Source: Haplosporangium gracile (taxonomy: Eukaryota > Mortierellomycota > Mortierellomycetes > Mortierellales > Mortierellaceae). From it: DNA of 64,000 nucleotides. Of the stretch, positions 1 to 12,688 are shown one piece after another. The stretch covers positions 21,632 through 85,631 of the forward strand of contig JAAAUF010000044.1 of assembly GCA_015499985.1 (NCBI GenBank), written 5' to 3'. The translations under genes were made by a program, and so were the position numbers. Numbering within the stretch: position 1 is the stretch's first letter; each line of letters begins with the position of its first letter. Under the pieces are notes generated by a model. The model did not search any database. It was given only the letters and a program-made list of their open reading frames with translations, and was not told the origin of the DNA.

Positions 1-540
1 GTAGAAGCGATCGAAAATAGATTGGCCCACCTTCCTTCCTTCTCCACCATCTCCATTAGATAAACAAAGTTTTTTGATTTTTTGATCGAGCCATCAGTCG
101 TCATCACTTGGCAAAGGGTTCAGTCAATTTCCTTTTTCAGTCGTATGCCTTATACAATTGGCATTGATGGAGTGTCACAACTTTGTTGTTCTATGTTATA
201 TCTTGCTCCACTTTGTCAGTTCATACTGCCTGCCTAAAACTGACTGACCCAACCGGATAATAAAAACGGCGGGCGGGAGTCCAATAGACCAGAGAGATTA
301 GAAATCCATCTTTTTTTTTTTCTCCTCTCTTTTTATTAAACATTCATGACTTTTCGTCACATTCTCATTTCTTTTTCCTCTCGTTCATTCGTCCGCACAT
401 CCACTCACTCTTCTCCGCTCTTTTCTCCTCTCTTCTCCTCTTCGATCATCAACCAATACAAACATTACTCATTCACTAAACACATACACACTCACCCAAC
501 AACGCACATCACTCATTCACCGACTCGCCTTACATCAACA
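1..540. other. 5' end of window and leader of the GGCT-like gene
   Basis: No gene can be supported in the first 345 bases. From 346 an open frame runs into the gene that starts at 541, but its 65 codons are Ser/Thr/His-rich pyrimidine-tract sequence. I read them as 5' leader rather than protein. Confidence 0.4.
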
Positions 541-2138
541 ATGACAACCGACACCCTCACCGCCCCCACCTCTACAACCCCCGCCCCAGAAACAATCTGG
601 TACCTCGCCTACGGGAGCAACATGGAGCCAAAAGTCTTCTCAGGCCGGCGCAAAATCCAACCACTCGAGTCCCACGTCGTCACCGTCCCTAACTACTGGC
701 TCTCCTTTGACATTGGCGGGATCCCCTTTGTCGAGCCCTGTTTCGCGTCCATCCTCAAGATGGATCATTCAAGAATGCACCAGAAGGAGTACGCGCTCGA
801 GGTGCATTCCAGGACGATGCATGGACGAGAGTTTGTGTGGGATGAGAGTCACCTTGAGAGGTCGTACCCTCCCATCTTGCAAGGTGTGGCGCACAAGATT
901 ACGTTGAGGGATTGGCAATTGGTTATCCAGTCTGAGGTAATTGGAGATAAGGCTTGCTTGTTTTTCTCTCTGTCTTTGAGTGGGTTGTGTATGGGGATGT
1001 GTGCGTGTCTTTTTCATGTGTGAGCAATTGAACAAAGGGGGGCTGTGGGCGGGTCAGGATGACAGGATGACAGGGCGACAGAGTTCTGCTGCCTTTGACA
1101 GGACCTGGAACATCGACACACGCGCAAAATTAATTAGAGAGCGAGCAGCCATCACGCACACAGGATAATGCAGCATCTATCACGGCGAAATAGAAAACAA
1201 AGAAGGACAGTAGACATCACGCTGTCCAAACCGAGATGTCTTGTTTGCCAAGAAAGAGAGAAAGGATGATGCGTAGTTAAAAAATAGCAAAGGAAAGGAA
1301 CGTCTGACGCATGCATGGACTGGACTGTTGAAGCGGGACATTGAATAAGCTGGATCGGGGTACACGCAACATTTCTGTCAAGCACCTCTGCCGATTTCAT
1401 CCGCCACCTGATTCCCTCACCGATTAGCGCAGCCTTCCTGTATGCCTGCTACACTGCTACACTACCACATCACTAAGCAAAACAGTACTAATCCTGCCCT
1501 TTTTTTCAATTGTAACCAATAAGGGAGGATGGGGTCATGATGTGCCTACGGGATACAACCAGATCCAGGTCGACTGCGTACGACACGACAGCAAGGAGAA
1601 ACTGCGAGCATTCGTCCTCGAGTCCCGCCCCGTCTCCGTCAAGACCCATTGCCAACCCAGCGCCCGCTACAAGAACCTGTTGACTTCTGGAGCAGCTCAT
1701 CACCAGCTCGATCCTTCCTACCAAAACTATCTCGCCAACATTGTCCCCTACGAGTGCACGGGAGTCCGGTCAAAGACCGCTCGTGTCCTCTTTACCCTGA
1801 TCAACTCGCCCATGATCCTTATGTTTGCTGTCATCGTCCTCCGGAACAGAGGTAAACCCGCTGAGCAGCATACCAGGCCCCCTTACTGGGCTGCATGGGT
1901 CTTTGACAAGATTGGTCGACTTTCGGCAGCGATTCATGATTATATGGTGGCGCCTATTTTCGGATCTGGACGGTGTTCGTCCCCACGGCAGCAGGTGATT
2001 ACGAGAATGAGGATTCAAGAGTCGTTGAAGGTGCCGCTTTCGGAGGAGGAGCATCAAAAGTGTCGTGAGGCTGAGGCGGATAAGGAGTCTGAGGTTCTCA
2101 AGGCTGCCGAGAAGGCCGTTGAGAGCGTTGCCGAGTAA
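541..2138 (+). CDS. GliK-type gamma-glutamylcyclotransferase-like protein
   Basis: There are two exons, 541-936 and 1524-2138, joined in phase 0 across a 587-nt GT..AG intron, giving 336 aa. The N-terminal motif WYLAYGSNM (about residues 15-23) is the substrate-loop signature of the gamma-glutamylcyclotransferase fold. The last codon of exon 1 is Glu132, followed by GGWGHDVPTGY from exon 2. This matches the region holding the catalytic glutamate in the family. The protein probably opens gamma-glutamyl-amino acids or conjugates to 5-oxoproline. After the domain a hydrophobic stretch (about 218-239) could anchor it to a membrane, followed by a charged Lys/Glu-rich tail. I chose the ATG at 541 because the in-frame sequence upstream is low-complexity leader. 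GliK relatives act in thiol-containing metabolite pathways, but no such cluster is visible beside it, so a general glutathione-turnover role is equally possible. Confidence 0.8.
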
Positions 2139-4101
2139 GCTGCTGGATCCAGGAAACATGTCTGAGCAAAGGATAAGGGCGAGGAGACTTGTATCACAAT
2201 AGAGACAGCCACTCACCTCATGCATTCACGCATATATAAATGACCTTTTTTTTTAACGAAAAGAGAGGATGGAAGAGGCTGCCGATCTGTTACAGGGCGG
2301 AATGTTTGTTACTTTTGTGGTTTAACCAACTGTCTGCTCAGTTAGTTATCTGATAGATGACCTTATTTGTTTCAAATCATTTGTGAAAATCCAAAGAACA
2401 GGCCCTTAACTGAATCATCGCAAACAAGGACAGGTGAGACAGGTCGTCTGAAAAATGTAAGAATGGATTGAACCTCTCCCTCTCCCTCCCTCCCTCTCTC
2501 TCTCTCTCTCTCTCTACATCTGGCTTCAAATGTGCTCCTCGCTGTTAGTGTTCTTTTGGCACCCCTAAAAAAAAGTAAAGACGCCGTACGCCCGCCGTGA
2601 ACGCCCATTATGCCATTTGCTATTTTTTCTTCACAGCCTTACTCTTTTGTTCATTGTTTTGTAAAAAAAAGTCAAATCAAAGGTTGAATTGCCAGGCTAC
2701 TAGGAAGTGGATCGACCCTTTTGTTGATCGTTAATCTGAAATTTTGGTGAAAGAGAGGGTACTATTGTGTGTACAAAATCTCGAGCATCATTGGCTTTCT
2801 TTCTTATTTTCAATGAGTTTATCTACGTCTTCCTTGGCTCCTCGGCCCTCTCTCTCTCCTATCCTTCCCTACCTACTTCCTTTCTCAAGTTTTGGAGGAC
2901 AAAAAGATCACGACAGTGTACGTCAGTTATATTGAATTGTTGATACAATGGGAGGTCATTGACGTTGAAACGATAGTGTGTCATTTATATAGTAACAATG
3001 CAAGTTGTATCATTGACATAACTGTACATATTATTTGCGAACCGTAATGTTAAAAATGCGTGTATTCGGGCGAATTTTCCATGCTCTGTCTAACTGCACT
3101 GGTGGAGAAAATGAACAAAAAGTGTCGATCCTCTTCCAAAATGAAACGTCCTTTTTAACCTTCGTTTGACTTTATCTATTGTTCTAATCAGTCGTCTGAT
3201 AGATGATGGCCTTTTTAGTTTCAAAAGTAATGTATCGTTCATCACTGATCTGATCTTTTCTAGAGTACGACACTAAAACCCACAACAAGAGGGCACTCAT
3301 TACAGACCTGGGCATCCTTTCCCCCTCATTGTCTCAAACAGCAAATGTATTTCGATTTCGTTTAGAATTGCTCCCTCTTTCCTTCCCTCCTATGCCCAGA
3401 AAGCTGTCACATTCTCCAGTTGCTCCAACAAACTCCACTGCACTCTAAAAGATCTCTTTTTCTCTTATGCTGGCCCTGCATTTCCTTCTTGGGCCTAGTG
3501 TGTTTGTCCCTACAGCGTTCCTGTGCGTGCGCAGTTCTAGACCGAGAGAAGTATGGGGAATGGTTAAACGTGAGAGTGGGAGTAACGAATGGTCAATGCG
3601 AAGGCATGTAGGCTGCCCGTTGTAAGGCAAAACAACAAAAGTCAAAAGAGAGTTTGGTACAAAGAAGGCCTCGCTGAGAGTTCTTCCCCAGTATCCTTCA
3701 GCAACAAAAAAAAAAAAAAAAAAAAAAGAAAATGAGTTTGAAAATGGGGAAGAGGGTAGAGTAAGGTCTGGCTTACGAGGGCCGTGTAAAATAGAATATG
3801 ATAAAGTTGCTCCAACGAACTCCAGTCCCATCCGCAACTCGCAGCCACCACGAATGAAATCTTTTTTGCTTGTCGCATGGTTTCCACACGTACACTTTTG
3901 ATTAGAGTATCAGACAAATAAAGAAAAAAAAAAATACTCCGACTCCTAGACATCCCCGATCCCTAGTGATTGTCGCTCTTCGTTATTGTGTATAAAAGGC
4001 CATCCCTCTTCCCCTTTCTTTTTTTTCCCTTACTCTTCATCCCTCACTCCTCATCCTTTTTTATACCCCTCCATAAGAAAGCACTCTAAGGATATACTAT
4101 C
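2139..4101. other. Intergenic region with simple repeats
   Basis: No coding gene is supported. It holds a (CT)n tract near 2485-2514, a poly-A run near 3706-3727 and diverged short direct repeats (about 3419-3440 resembles 3805-3826). It ends in the promoter of the first MFS transporter. Confidence 0.5.
3991..3998 (+). promoter_or_regulatory. TATA box of MFS transporter 1
   Basis: A TATAAAAG element lies 111 nt upstream of the ATG at 4102, followed by a pyrimidine-rich leader. The second MFS gene has the same element in a similar context at 10409. Confidence 0.55.
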
Positions 4102-4430
4102 ATGGAGGCCACACCAAGAACAACGATAGCTACTACAACAGCAACAACAACTTCCTCGTCACCACCGTACGACACCAAGTTTGCCTCTGGTGCACTCGAC
4201 ATCCCTCCCTCTACCACCGCCTCGACTGTCAAGGTCGATGGCAGTATCCATGACTTTAACTCCAACGAAAAGTCTATCGGCGACAACAAGCTTGAGGGCG
4301 ATCTTGAACAGCAGAACAAGCCTGTCAACCATACACCAACCGGCATCCGTCGCTTTCTCTTGCTGCTTGGGTATGCTTTCTTGATTGTTTTTCTTTGTGC
4401 ACTTCGCAACAGGAAAAACAAATGAGCACG

Positions 4431-4478
<48 letters not shown>

Positions 4479-6000
4479 AAAATAACAATCACTTACCTTC
4501 TGTTTTCTTTTTTCTTTTCATAACCGTAGACTGTTCCTGGGATGCATCTTAGCAGCTCTAGACAACACCATTGTCGCCACCGCCCTCCCTCAAATCTCTT
4601 CCGACTTTAACGCTCAGTCGCAGATGGCATGGATCGCCACCGCATATCTCCTCGCCTACACCGCCTTTCAATCTCTCTACGGTCGCTTCTCCGACATCTT
4701 TGGCCTCAAGCCCATGTACCTCGGCGCCAGCGTCATCTTTCTCATCGGATCCGTCGGCTGTGGCGCCGCTTCGTCCATGATCATGCTAATTATTTTCAGA
4801 GCCGTCCAGGGAATCGGTGGAGCAGGATTGTTGTCGATCATGATGATCATGGTCTCGATCATGTTTGAGGATATCAATGAGCGCGCACGGTACCAGACCC
4901 TGGCGTATTTGGCGTTCGGCGTTTCTGGTATCTGTGGACCGCTGCTCGGGGGTGTCTTTGTCGAGCATTCTACTTGGAGGTGGTGTTTTTACATGAACAT
5001 CCCTATTGGCAGTTTTGCCATCTTGCTGGTGAGCAAGTTCTATCAGATCCCCTTTGAGCGCACCGAGACCTTGCAGAAGAAGCTCAAGAGAGTCGACTAC
5101 TTTGGTGTCTTAATCATCATCGGCGCCGTCTTGTGTCTGCTCTTGCCACTGAACTGGGGTGGCACCACCTACGCTTGGAACTCTGCTGCTATTATCTCGC
5201 TCTTCTGCGTCATGGGAGTGCTGATCATTGTCCTCGTCTTTGTCGAACAGCGCGCGGCAGAACCTATCATCCCCATGTACCTCTTCCTCAATCGTGAAGT
5301 CGCCCTCTTGGTCACTGTCAACTTCCTCACAGGTCTCATCTTTAACGGCTGCGGATTTTACATCCCCCTCTACTTCCAAGTTGTCCAAGCCACATCGGTC
5401 ACCGACTCGGGACTCCGCCTCATGCCCGCCGTCCTTGGCGCTGTCTTCTCGACCGGCGCATCAGGCTTCCTCCTTGCAAAGGTCAAGGACTATCGTCGCT
5501 TCATCACTATCGGCGCCGCTACCCTTACTCTTTCTGTCGGCCTCTTCATCCTCCTCGACGAGCACACTTCTCTCGCCAAGCAGCTCATCTTTGTCCTCAT
5601 CATGGGACTCGGCCAAGGATTCATCTACCAGAACTGTGTCCTCGCCTGTCAGGACTGCACTGAGACCAAGGACATGGCTGTCGCTACAGGATTCGTCGTA
5701 TTCATAAACAGTATCGGAAACGCCGTCGGTGTCGCCGTCTGTGCTGCCGTCATCAACAATGCCTTGACCACCAACCTCGCAAAACTTCCCGAGTCCAGCC
5801 AAGCCGTGCTCCGGGAGCTGAACGTGATCGAGAACATTAATATGATCTTTACATTGCCTGAGGGATTGAGAGTCGAGGTTGTGCACGCGTATGCGTTGGC
5901 GTTTAGGACACTGTTTATTACGCTGACACCTATGATTGGAATTGGATTCATGCTGTCGCTCTTTGTTCGACGCAGGGGATCCCTTGCCAGAAAGGAGTAA
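4102..6000 (+). CDS. DHA2-type MFS drug:H+ antiporter 1
   Basis: There are two exons, 4102-4370 and 4530-6000 (phase 2 junction, 159-nt intron), giving 579 aa. A hydrophilic N-terminus of about 85 residues precedes a long polytopic region compatible with 14 helices. The signature LDNTIVATALPQI after helix 1 and a motif-A-like GRFSDIFGLKP loop with its Asp place it in the DHA2 (14-TMS) branch, which exports drugs, toxins and metabolites by proton antiport at the plasma or vacuolar membrane. The C-terminus ends in a basic FVRRRGSLARKE tail. It is a close paralogue of the gene at 10557-12353 (same intron position and phase, same N-terminal pattern). A flavin monooxygenase on the opposite strand lies between them. 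The intron contains a (GA)n microsatellite. The substrate cannot be read from the sequence. Confidence 0.92.
4431..4476 (+). repeat. (GA)n microsatellite inside MFS1 intron
   Basis: About 40 nt of uninterrupted GA dinucleotides lie between the donor at 4371 and the acceptor ending at 4529. Length polymorphism would change the intron but not the protein. Confidence 0.9.
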
Positions 6001-6789
6001 CCTTTTTTTATTTCATAGACGTTTACCCTTCATGGACAATTTTGTGTATACCCCTTTGCATCAGTACCTTCGCATCATTTACGCTTAATCATTTTTTTTG
6101 TTACAAAGTGAACTTGACCTAAACGTACGGGTCCAAAATAAATCACAGAAAATAATGAAAAGAAAGAACTGTCTACCACAATGTGTGCTTTTGCATCTTG
6201 GGGATCATGAATAAGAACAACTGTAGAAATTCGACACAATGGATAACAAGAAAAAAAAAAAAGGAGGCAGAAGAGCGTACGCCTTGGCCTTCGTTTTTTC
6301 CTTGTATCCTCGTGCTGGCGCGACTGACCGATAACAACAAAGGCAAAAAAGAAGAGGAAACAAAGGCGAGAAAAAGAACAATCTAGACCATTGGTACATG
6401 CATGACACGGACAAAGAGAGGGCGCGCACCTTCCAAGGCGAGGGCACACCAAGAGTCGTTCTTGACGGCCTATCAAGTCCAGTGCCGTCTGCTTTTTTTT
6501 TGATGATCAGGAGGGCTGGGGTAGAGTTGATTCAGGCACAAGCTTAGGTTCAGTGATCGTTGCTGACCAAAAATCTCAGACAGAGTTCTTGCCCTTGATC
6601 AGAACGCGTTGATTTTAGCAAGGAAAAATGACTTGTTGAAGGGCTCCTCCGTCCTTATGCCGACGTTTTTTTCACGTACAGTGAAGCGTACGTAATCTTC
6701 AATCCAATTTGATGAGGAATGCACAGGCCATTGACGATTTGCTTTGTCCTTGGTCGCCTTTATTTAAACTCAATTGCCCCGTTCCCATC
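6001..6789. other. Convergent 3' intergenic region
   Basis: This stretch lies between the 3' ends of MFS1 (+) and FMO-A (-). It is A/T-rich with homopolymer runs. I see no gene in it. Confidence 0.5.
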
Positions 6790-8919
6790 TCAGACAACAC
6801 TCGCGGACGCACCACCCTCAATAGCACCAACAACAGCCTCAGCAGCGGTATTGGCAGACACCTTGCTCCGCATCTCAAAGACCCTCCTCGCCTTCTCCTC
6901 ACTCGCCGACACAAACGGCGACACCGTCTCTTTAAACTCTTGCTTCGGCAACGCTCCAAAAGCAGGTCTAGTGTGCACCATCCTCCTCACAAAAACCCTC
7001 CAAATCCAGTCGGGGATATGTTGCGTCACAAATAGGGCGACCATTCCCATGAATCCCTTGCTGAGGATCATGCTGAGGAGGACGCTGTTCCGAGAGGCCT
7101 CGATGGCGGGGAGATATCGCTCGGTTTGATACTCGGTGAAAGCCTTGTGGATGGACTTGGAAGTGTTGGTGGGCAGGGCGTAGATCTGGTTGGCGAGCAC
7201 GATTGCATCGTGCATTGCTATCACCGCTCCTGTTGGGAAAGAGGATGTAAGAAGAAGGGATGAAAGTTTGTGAGCAAAAAAAAATGAATTAGGTACTCGG
7301 ACGATAAACAAACAGACCATGGTTCATTCACGGGTGCTATCGAATAAAATTGATATGCTTTTCATTACCTTGGCCAGCAGACGGATTCAACTTGTGGCAA
7401 GCTATGAAATGAACAGACAAAAACAGTATATGCTGAGTTTGATATCCACATACTTTCACCCATTCGATAACAACAAACAACAATGAACACCAAGAAAGGT
7501 TACCATCGCCGAGGAGGACACTGCGACCATGGTGCCAGGTCTTGAAAACCTTCTCCTCGAGCATGACCTTGGAGATACGATCTTGAGGCGTCCTTTCGTA
7601 GAGATATCCCATTGTCAAATTGGCACCATCCTTTCCAAAGTAATGGATAGGAAAGTCTCTTGTGTCATCACACATCGACAGGGCGGCATAGGGACCCCAC
7701 TCTGAATTCTCCGAGTGTCTGAACCGTTGCTCTTGAGCTGCTTTGCTCGATTCAGTCGATAAATGATGGAATACAACCCAGCAAATTCTGTTATCAATAG
7801 TCGTGAAATTTGTCCACTAATCGAGGTGTTTGGGGAGTCGATAGTGTGAAAAAAGGATACAAAACAGATAAAAACGTATGTTTTGCGTGCGTTATGTGTG
7901 TGAAAAAATAACACATCACAAAAAGATGTCTCTGCAGCGATAATGCAACTAACCACCAAAAACTAATTGCAATTTAAGCACGAAAACAAAACTTACAGTG
8001 TACGGTCTACCTTCACGACCAAGAGTAAAGATAAACGGATAATCTGTATCCTTCAGTTGAGGAAACTCTTCCGGGTCCAACGGCTCAGTCTGGCCTACGA
8101 GACAGGTGCAGTTAAAAGGTAAGCCCTCCTGGTCCGACTTGGGGAGTCGATCCTGCTGTTTCAAGGTCTCGTAGAGTCGTTGACGAACAGCGCTGTAGGC
8201 ACCGTCGGCGCCGACGAGGATGTCTCCCTCGTAGATAGAGCTGTCGCTGGTTTGGACCTTGACTCGCTCGTCGTCTTCGCTGATGGCCAGGACTCGTTTC
8301 CCGAGCAGAATCTTGTGTGCTGGGACTTGGGACAATAGGAGGTTGTACAGTTGAGGTCGAGCAACAATGTAGTTCGGGTATCCGTAACTAGGGAGATGTA
8401 AAAGGGAAGGAAGAAAGAGTGGCAACCGTTAGACAGTCACTCCTCCCTGACAGCACAGCCAATTTAGAACACGAGACTGTGTATGCTAACTTACACTTCC
8501 TTGGTAGCAGACCAGTCGAGTCTAAGCAAGGACTCGCCAGTCTCAGAGATGCCTCTCGAGAAGGTGTAGGGCTTTGCCATGGCCTGGTACTTTTCTGCAA
8601 TCCCAAGCTGAGCAAACACTGGCAAGACCTGCCCTCCCAGACTCATCGCCGATCCTGTCCATTCAAATGAATGCCAGTGTTAGAAAAAAGAGGCGCCATA
8701 ATTAGATTAAAAAAGGTGGAAGCCTGGGCAGAAGGAAGGAGGGAGGGAGGTAAGGATAGGAGGATTACCGAGGGGTTTAAAGCTCGAGGCTCGTTCGAGG
8801 ATGAGGTAGGGGATATCAACGCGCTCGAGCAAGGCTCCCAGGAGGAGTCCGCCCAGACCAGCACCGACAATAATGACGGTCGGTTTAGGGTTTGAGTCAA
8901 CTTCGGTCGTGTCGGGCAT
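6790..8919 (-). CDS. FMO-A: class A FAD-dependent monooxygenase
   Basis: There are six exons on the minus strand: 8919-8769, 8654-8495, 8387-7997, 7816-7504, 7401-7369 and 7229-6790. All junctions keep frame and give 495 aa. Exon 1 carries the Rossmann motif GAGLGG followed by an ERAS strand end. Exon 3 has GADGAYSAVRQ, the conserved DG motif of class A flavoprotein hydroxylases. Exons 4-5 carry LLGDG and ACHKLNPSAGQG, the GD motif that contacts the FAD ribityl chain. The enzyme should hydroxylate or epoxidise a small organic substrate using O2, NAD(P)H and FAD; the substrate is unknown. The last exon is uninterrupted, as in copies G and I and unlike B-F. It sits between two DHA2 exporters and is separated by 18 kb from the other copies. 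It has diverged most in the C-terminus, with an Ala/Glu-rich tail. Confidence 0.9.
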
Positions 8920-10408
8920 AGCTGTTTTTCTTGGAATGAGTGAAGTGAGAGATGAAAGTGAGGTGCGAATGAGGAAAGGAATGGAAATGAATGAGTGAAA
9001 AGAGATGTGAACCTGTCGAAAGTGTCGTCGAGGGAAAGGAGAAGAAGATAACGTGTGTTTGCGCCCGTTGGTTACTTCCTTACCTCCTTACCTTCTTCCC
9101 TTGTCGACATTCACTCACTTGGTATCCCGGCGGCTCATAATTTTCTTTTTTTTTTCTCATGCATGCATGTTGTTTGTGTTTTTGTGTTCAATTGACCCAG
9201 CGAAAGGTCCATAGCGCACAAAAGCTGTCTCATGCTGTTGAGCTGTTTATTGCTTCTAACCTATCGGACCTTGGACCAATATATTTCGCTCGACGTACAC
9301 AGCTCGTACTTGCACGAGATAAAATCATGCTTTTTCTTGGGAGACAGACAGAAAAGAAGAGCAACATTGCTGGCTGCTATGTTGGCATGCACAAAATTTG
9401 AGCACGCCACCAATTTCTTTATTTTTGTTGCGTTCTTGCTGAGCAGATATGCTGCCCCTTTGTCGGTACCTGGTAACAGCACCTCCAGGCTCAAGTGCCT
9501 CTATCGGGGTTGCAAAGGTGGAGGGAGAGGTGTACTTTCATCTTGAGTCCTCTCCGATTCTCCAACGAAGCGAAAAGAGGCGAGACGGCCCAGCGACGAC
9601 TATAGACAACGAACAAATCGCCGGCTCCTACTCTAGACTCACTCCAGCTACGGGCTGTAACAGTTGTCGTTCCGCATGATGAACAGACAGCAGGCCTCTG
9701 GAGGAAGCGGTGCCGGATGTTGAGCAATGCAGGTCATCCTAGACCCGATGGTGCCAAGACACAGTCAGTCAGCCGCACTTCCCTCCTTCGTCAATCATCA
9801 TTCGTCATTTTCTGGACGTCTTTTTCCTATGAACGTTCACTAGAGCACAACGTCCATCCCTTTCTCGTCCGCACTTCTTTCTCTCGGAAAAACGGATCGT
9901 CAAAATACCCATCCACAGTAATTTCCGACTCCATGGCTTGAGTGGGGAGATTCCAACTGATTGGTTGACGACGAGATTGTTAGCCAATGCGATGCAATTG
10001 ATGACCTGTTGTGCCGACAATTCAGGCCGTTCTATGCTACTCATGGGTAATGATGCTTTCGGATCAAAACCAAGAGAGAAAAAAAAAGTTAATTTTGGAC
10101 ATCACACAAAAGCAAAAAAAAGGGACTGAAATGAAACATAAACTGTCGTGCTGGACCCATGCAAAGTATTCGATTGCTCCTATCAAGTCCAAAAGGTACG
10201 CTAGTTCATTTCCTTGCGGGCTGACTGGCTGGCTAGAAGTTGCATTGGCTGGGACATCAACTCCAACCGCTCCAATTTAGAAACGCAGAAAAGAAAAAAA
10301 AAAAAGTCGATTATTTGATTTACCTTATTCTCGCCCCACATGCACACAGCCGAAGATATACTTAGCACTTTGCGCAAACATACATGTACTGTACAACAGT
10401 CAATTGTT
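8920..10408. other. Intergenic region between FMO-A and MFS2 promoters
   Basis: This is a divergent promoter region of about 1.5 kb. Short ORFs occur on both strands. The best is a minus-strand frame at 9805-10044, but it lacks a recognisable domain or clear splice sites, so no gene is called. Confidence 0.4.
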
Positions 10409-10416
10409 TATAAAAG
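10409..10416 (+). promoter_or_regulatory. TATA box of MFS transporter 2
   Basis: TATAAAAG lies 148 nt upstream of the ATG at 10557, followed by a CT-rich leader. The arrangement resembles that of MFS1. Confidence 0.55.
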
Positions 10417-10556
10417 AGGCCATCGATCTCACCTTACCTTCACCTCATCTTCGCTTCTTGTCCCTCTTCTCTCCTCTTTTCACTTTACTTTTCCTTTCTT
10501 ATCACCTCTCTTTATCTCCAACTCACCTTTTTCTTCGCTCCTTTATAAAGCAACAC

Positions 10557-12353
10557 ATGGACTCAAATATACGAAACCCATCCTCGCCTCCATACGACAT
10601 CAAAGCGGACACTGTCCCCTCGACCATCACCATCTCGACTGTCAAGCCAGAGGGCAGTATTCACTCCTACAACGACAAACCTGATCTTGAACAGCAGGAG
10701 CAGAAGCAGGATGGTCATGTACCCACTCGCATCCCTCCCCCTACCGGCATCCGTCGCTTCTTCCTCTTTGCTGGGTAAGCTTCTTACTTTCCTTTCTTGA
10801 CAGTAAACAAACATTTGAGCACATTCCACCGAACAAACAATAGTCATTCTAATTGCCCTTGCATGTATATATCTCATAACAGCTTGTTCCTAGGATGCTT
10901 CCTGGCTTCACTCGACATCACAATCGTCGCCACCGCACTCCCCCAGATCTCATCCGACTTCAACGCTCAGTCGCAGATGGCATGGATAGCAACCGCATAC
11001 CTCCTAGCTTACACAGCCTTCCAGTCCCTCTACGGACGCTTCTCTGGTATCTTTGGGATCAAGCCCATGTATCTTTTTGCCAGCGGGATTTTTCTTATTG
11101 GATCTATTGGGTGTGGTGCTGCTTCGACCATGATCATGTTGATTGTCTTCCGAGCACTGCAGGGAATTGGTGGAGCGGGTTTGTTCTCGATGATGATGAT
11201 TATGGTGTCAACCATGTTTGAGGATCTGGCGGAACGGGCGCGATACCAGACGTTGGGGTGGTTGGCGTTTGGAATTGCGGGTGTTACGGGCCCGTTGTTG
11301 GGGGGTGCCTTTGTGGAGCACTCGACTTGGCGGTGGTGCTTTTATATGAACCTGCCGATTGGCGTCGTGGGCTTTTTGTTGGTCGCAAAGTTTTATCAGA
11401 TCCCCTTTGAGCGGACCGAGAACTTGAAGACCAAGTTGAAGAGAGTCGATTACACCGGTGTCTTGTTAATCATAGCCTCGGTCCTCTGCTTGCTGTTGCC
11501 ATTGAACTGGGGCGGTACCGCCTACGCCTGGAGCTCTGCAGTCATCATCGTCCTCCTCTGCCTGTGCTTTGTCTTTATGGCCGCTCTGGTGTTTATCGAA
11601 CTCCGTGCACTGGAGCCTATCCTACCTATGACATTGTTCCTGAACCGTGAGGTTGCTCTCGCTTGCGCTGTCAATGGAATGATGGGTCTGGTCTTTACAG
11701 GATGCACCTACTACGTCCCGCTCTACTTCCAGGTCGTTAAGGGCGTCTCGACCACCGATTCGGGACTTCGTCTCATGCCCTGTATTATCGGCGCCGTCTT
11801 CTCGACCGGTGCATCCTCCATCCTCCTCAGCAAGCTCAAGGATTACCGGATTTTCATCACCCTCGGCACCCTAACCCTCACACTCGCCGTCGGCCTATTC
11901 ATCATGTTCGACGAGGACACCTCTCTCGCAAAACAGCTCATTTTCGTGCTAATCATGGGTTTGGGCCAGGGATTGATCTTTCAGAATTGCGTCCTCGCTT
12001 GCCAGGATTGCACAGATTCTAAGGACATGGCCGTCGCGACTGGACTTGTTGCATTCGTCAACAGTATCGGCAACGCCGTCGGAGTCGCCATTTGCGCAGC
12101 GGTTATCAACAATGCCCTCAACAACCACCTGGCAAAACTCTCGGAGGCGAACCAGGCGATTCTGAGAGAATTTAACGTAGTCGAGAATATGAACTCGATC
12201 CATACTTTGCCGGAGGGGTTGAGGGTTGAGGTTATCCATGCCTATGCTCAGTCGTTCCGGATGCTGTTTACTATTCTCACGCCCATGATTGGGTTTGCGT
12301 TCTTGTTGACGTTCTTCATTCGTCGTCGCGGGTCCCTCGCTAAGAAAGCCTAA
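10557..12353 (+). CDS. DHA2-type MFS drug:H+ antiporter 2
   Basis: There are two exons, 10557-10774 and 10883-12353 (phase 2 junction, 108-nt intron), giving 562 aa. It is a paralogue of the transporter at 4102-6000, nearly colinear over the whole membrane domain, and shares the N-terminal pattern (SPPYD, STVK, GSIH). LDITIVATALPQI marks the DHA2 family. One notable difference is in the motif-A loop: it reads GRFSGIFGIKP, with Gly where MFS1 and most MFS proteins have a conserved Asp. The exporter may be altered in coupling or rate. The start was chosen as the first ATG after the TATA box that opens into the conserved N-terminus. The substrate is unknown; proximity to FMO-A suggests export of an oxidised metabolite. 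Confidence 0.92.
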
Positions 12354-12688
12354 TGCCCCTTTCTTTTTCCTTCACCTTGTTTCATCACCTTCACTTATTT
12401 GTAGACACTCTCCTTCTTCCTTTTTTGTGTATGTACGCCATCAGCACTTCATCTTAATTACTGGTTTGCATATTTCTTAATACAAATAACCTGACCATAG
12501 CAACGGGTTTAAAACAAAAAGTCATACAATCCTCCACCTTCCGCATTACCACCCATCCATCCACTACGTGATACCCAAGCCAAAGTGAAATATGACAAAG
12601 GTGATGTGGGATATAATACAAAATGCTAAGTGTTGTCTTCTATGTCGAGTATATGCTCCTGTTTCTGTTCCCGATCCATGTGCCCTAT

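Noticed and set aside
346..540. N-terminal extension of the GGCT-like protein from an upstream ATG
   Set aside because: The 65 codons are Ser/Thr/His low-complexity leader, and the family domain starts right after the ATG at 541.
2335..3240. Two similar 30-bp stretches near 2350-2385 and 3195-3230 as a possible repeat element
   Set aside because: Similarity is short and gapped, with no terminal structure; it may be chance or very old duplication.
9805..10044. Minus-strand ORF with partly protein-like composition between FMO-A and MFS2
   Set aside because: It has no domain, no clear splice partners, and a competing frame over the same bases. Too weak to call.
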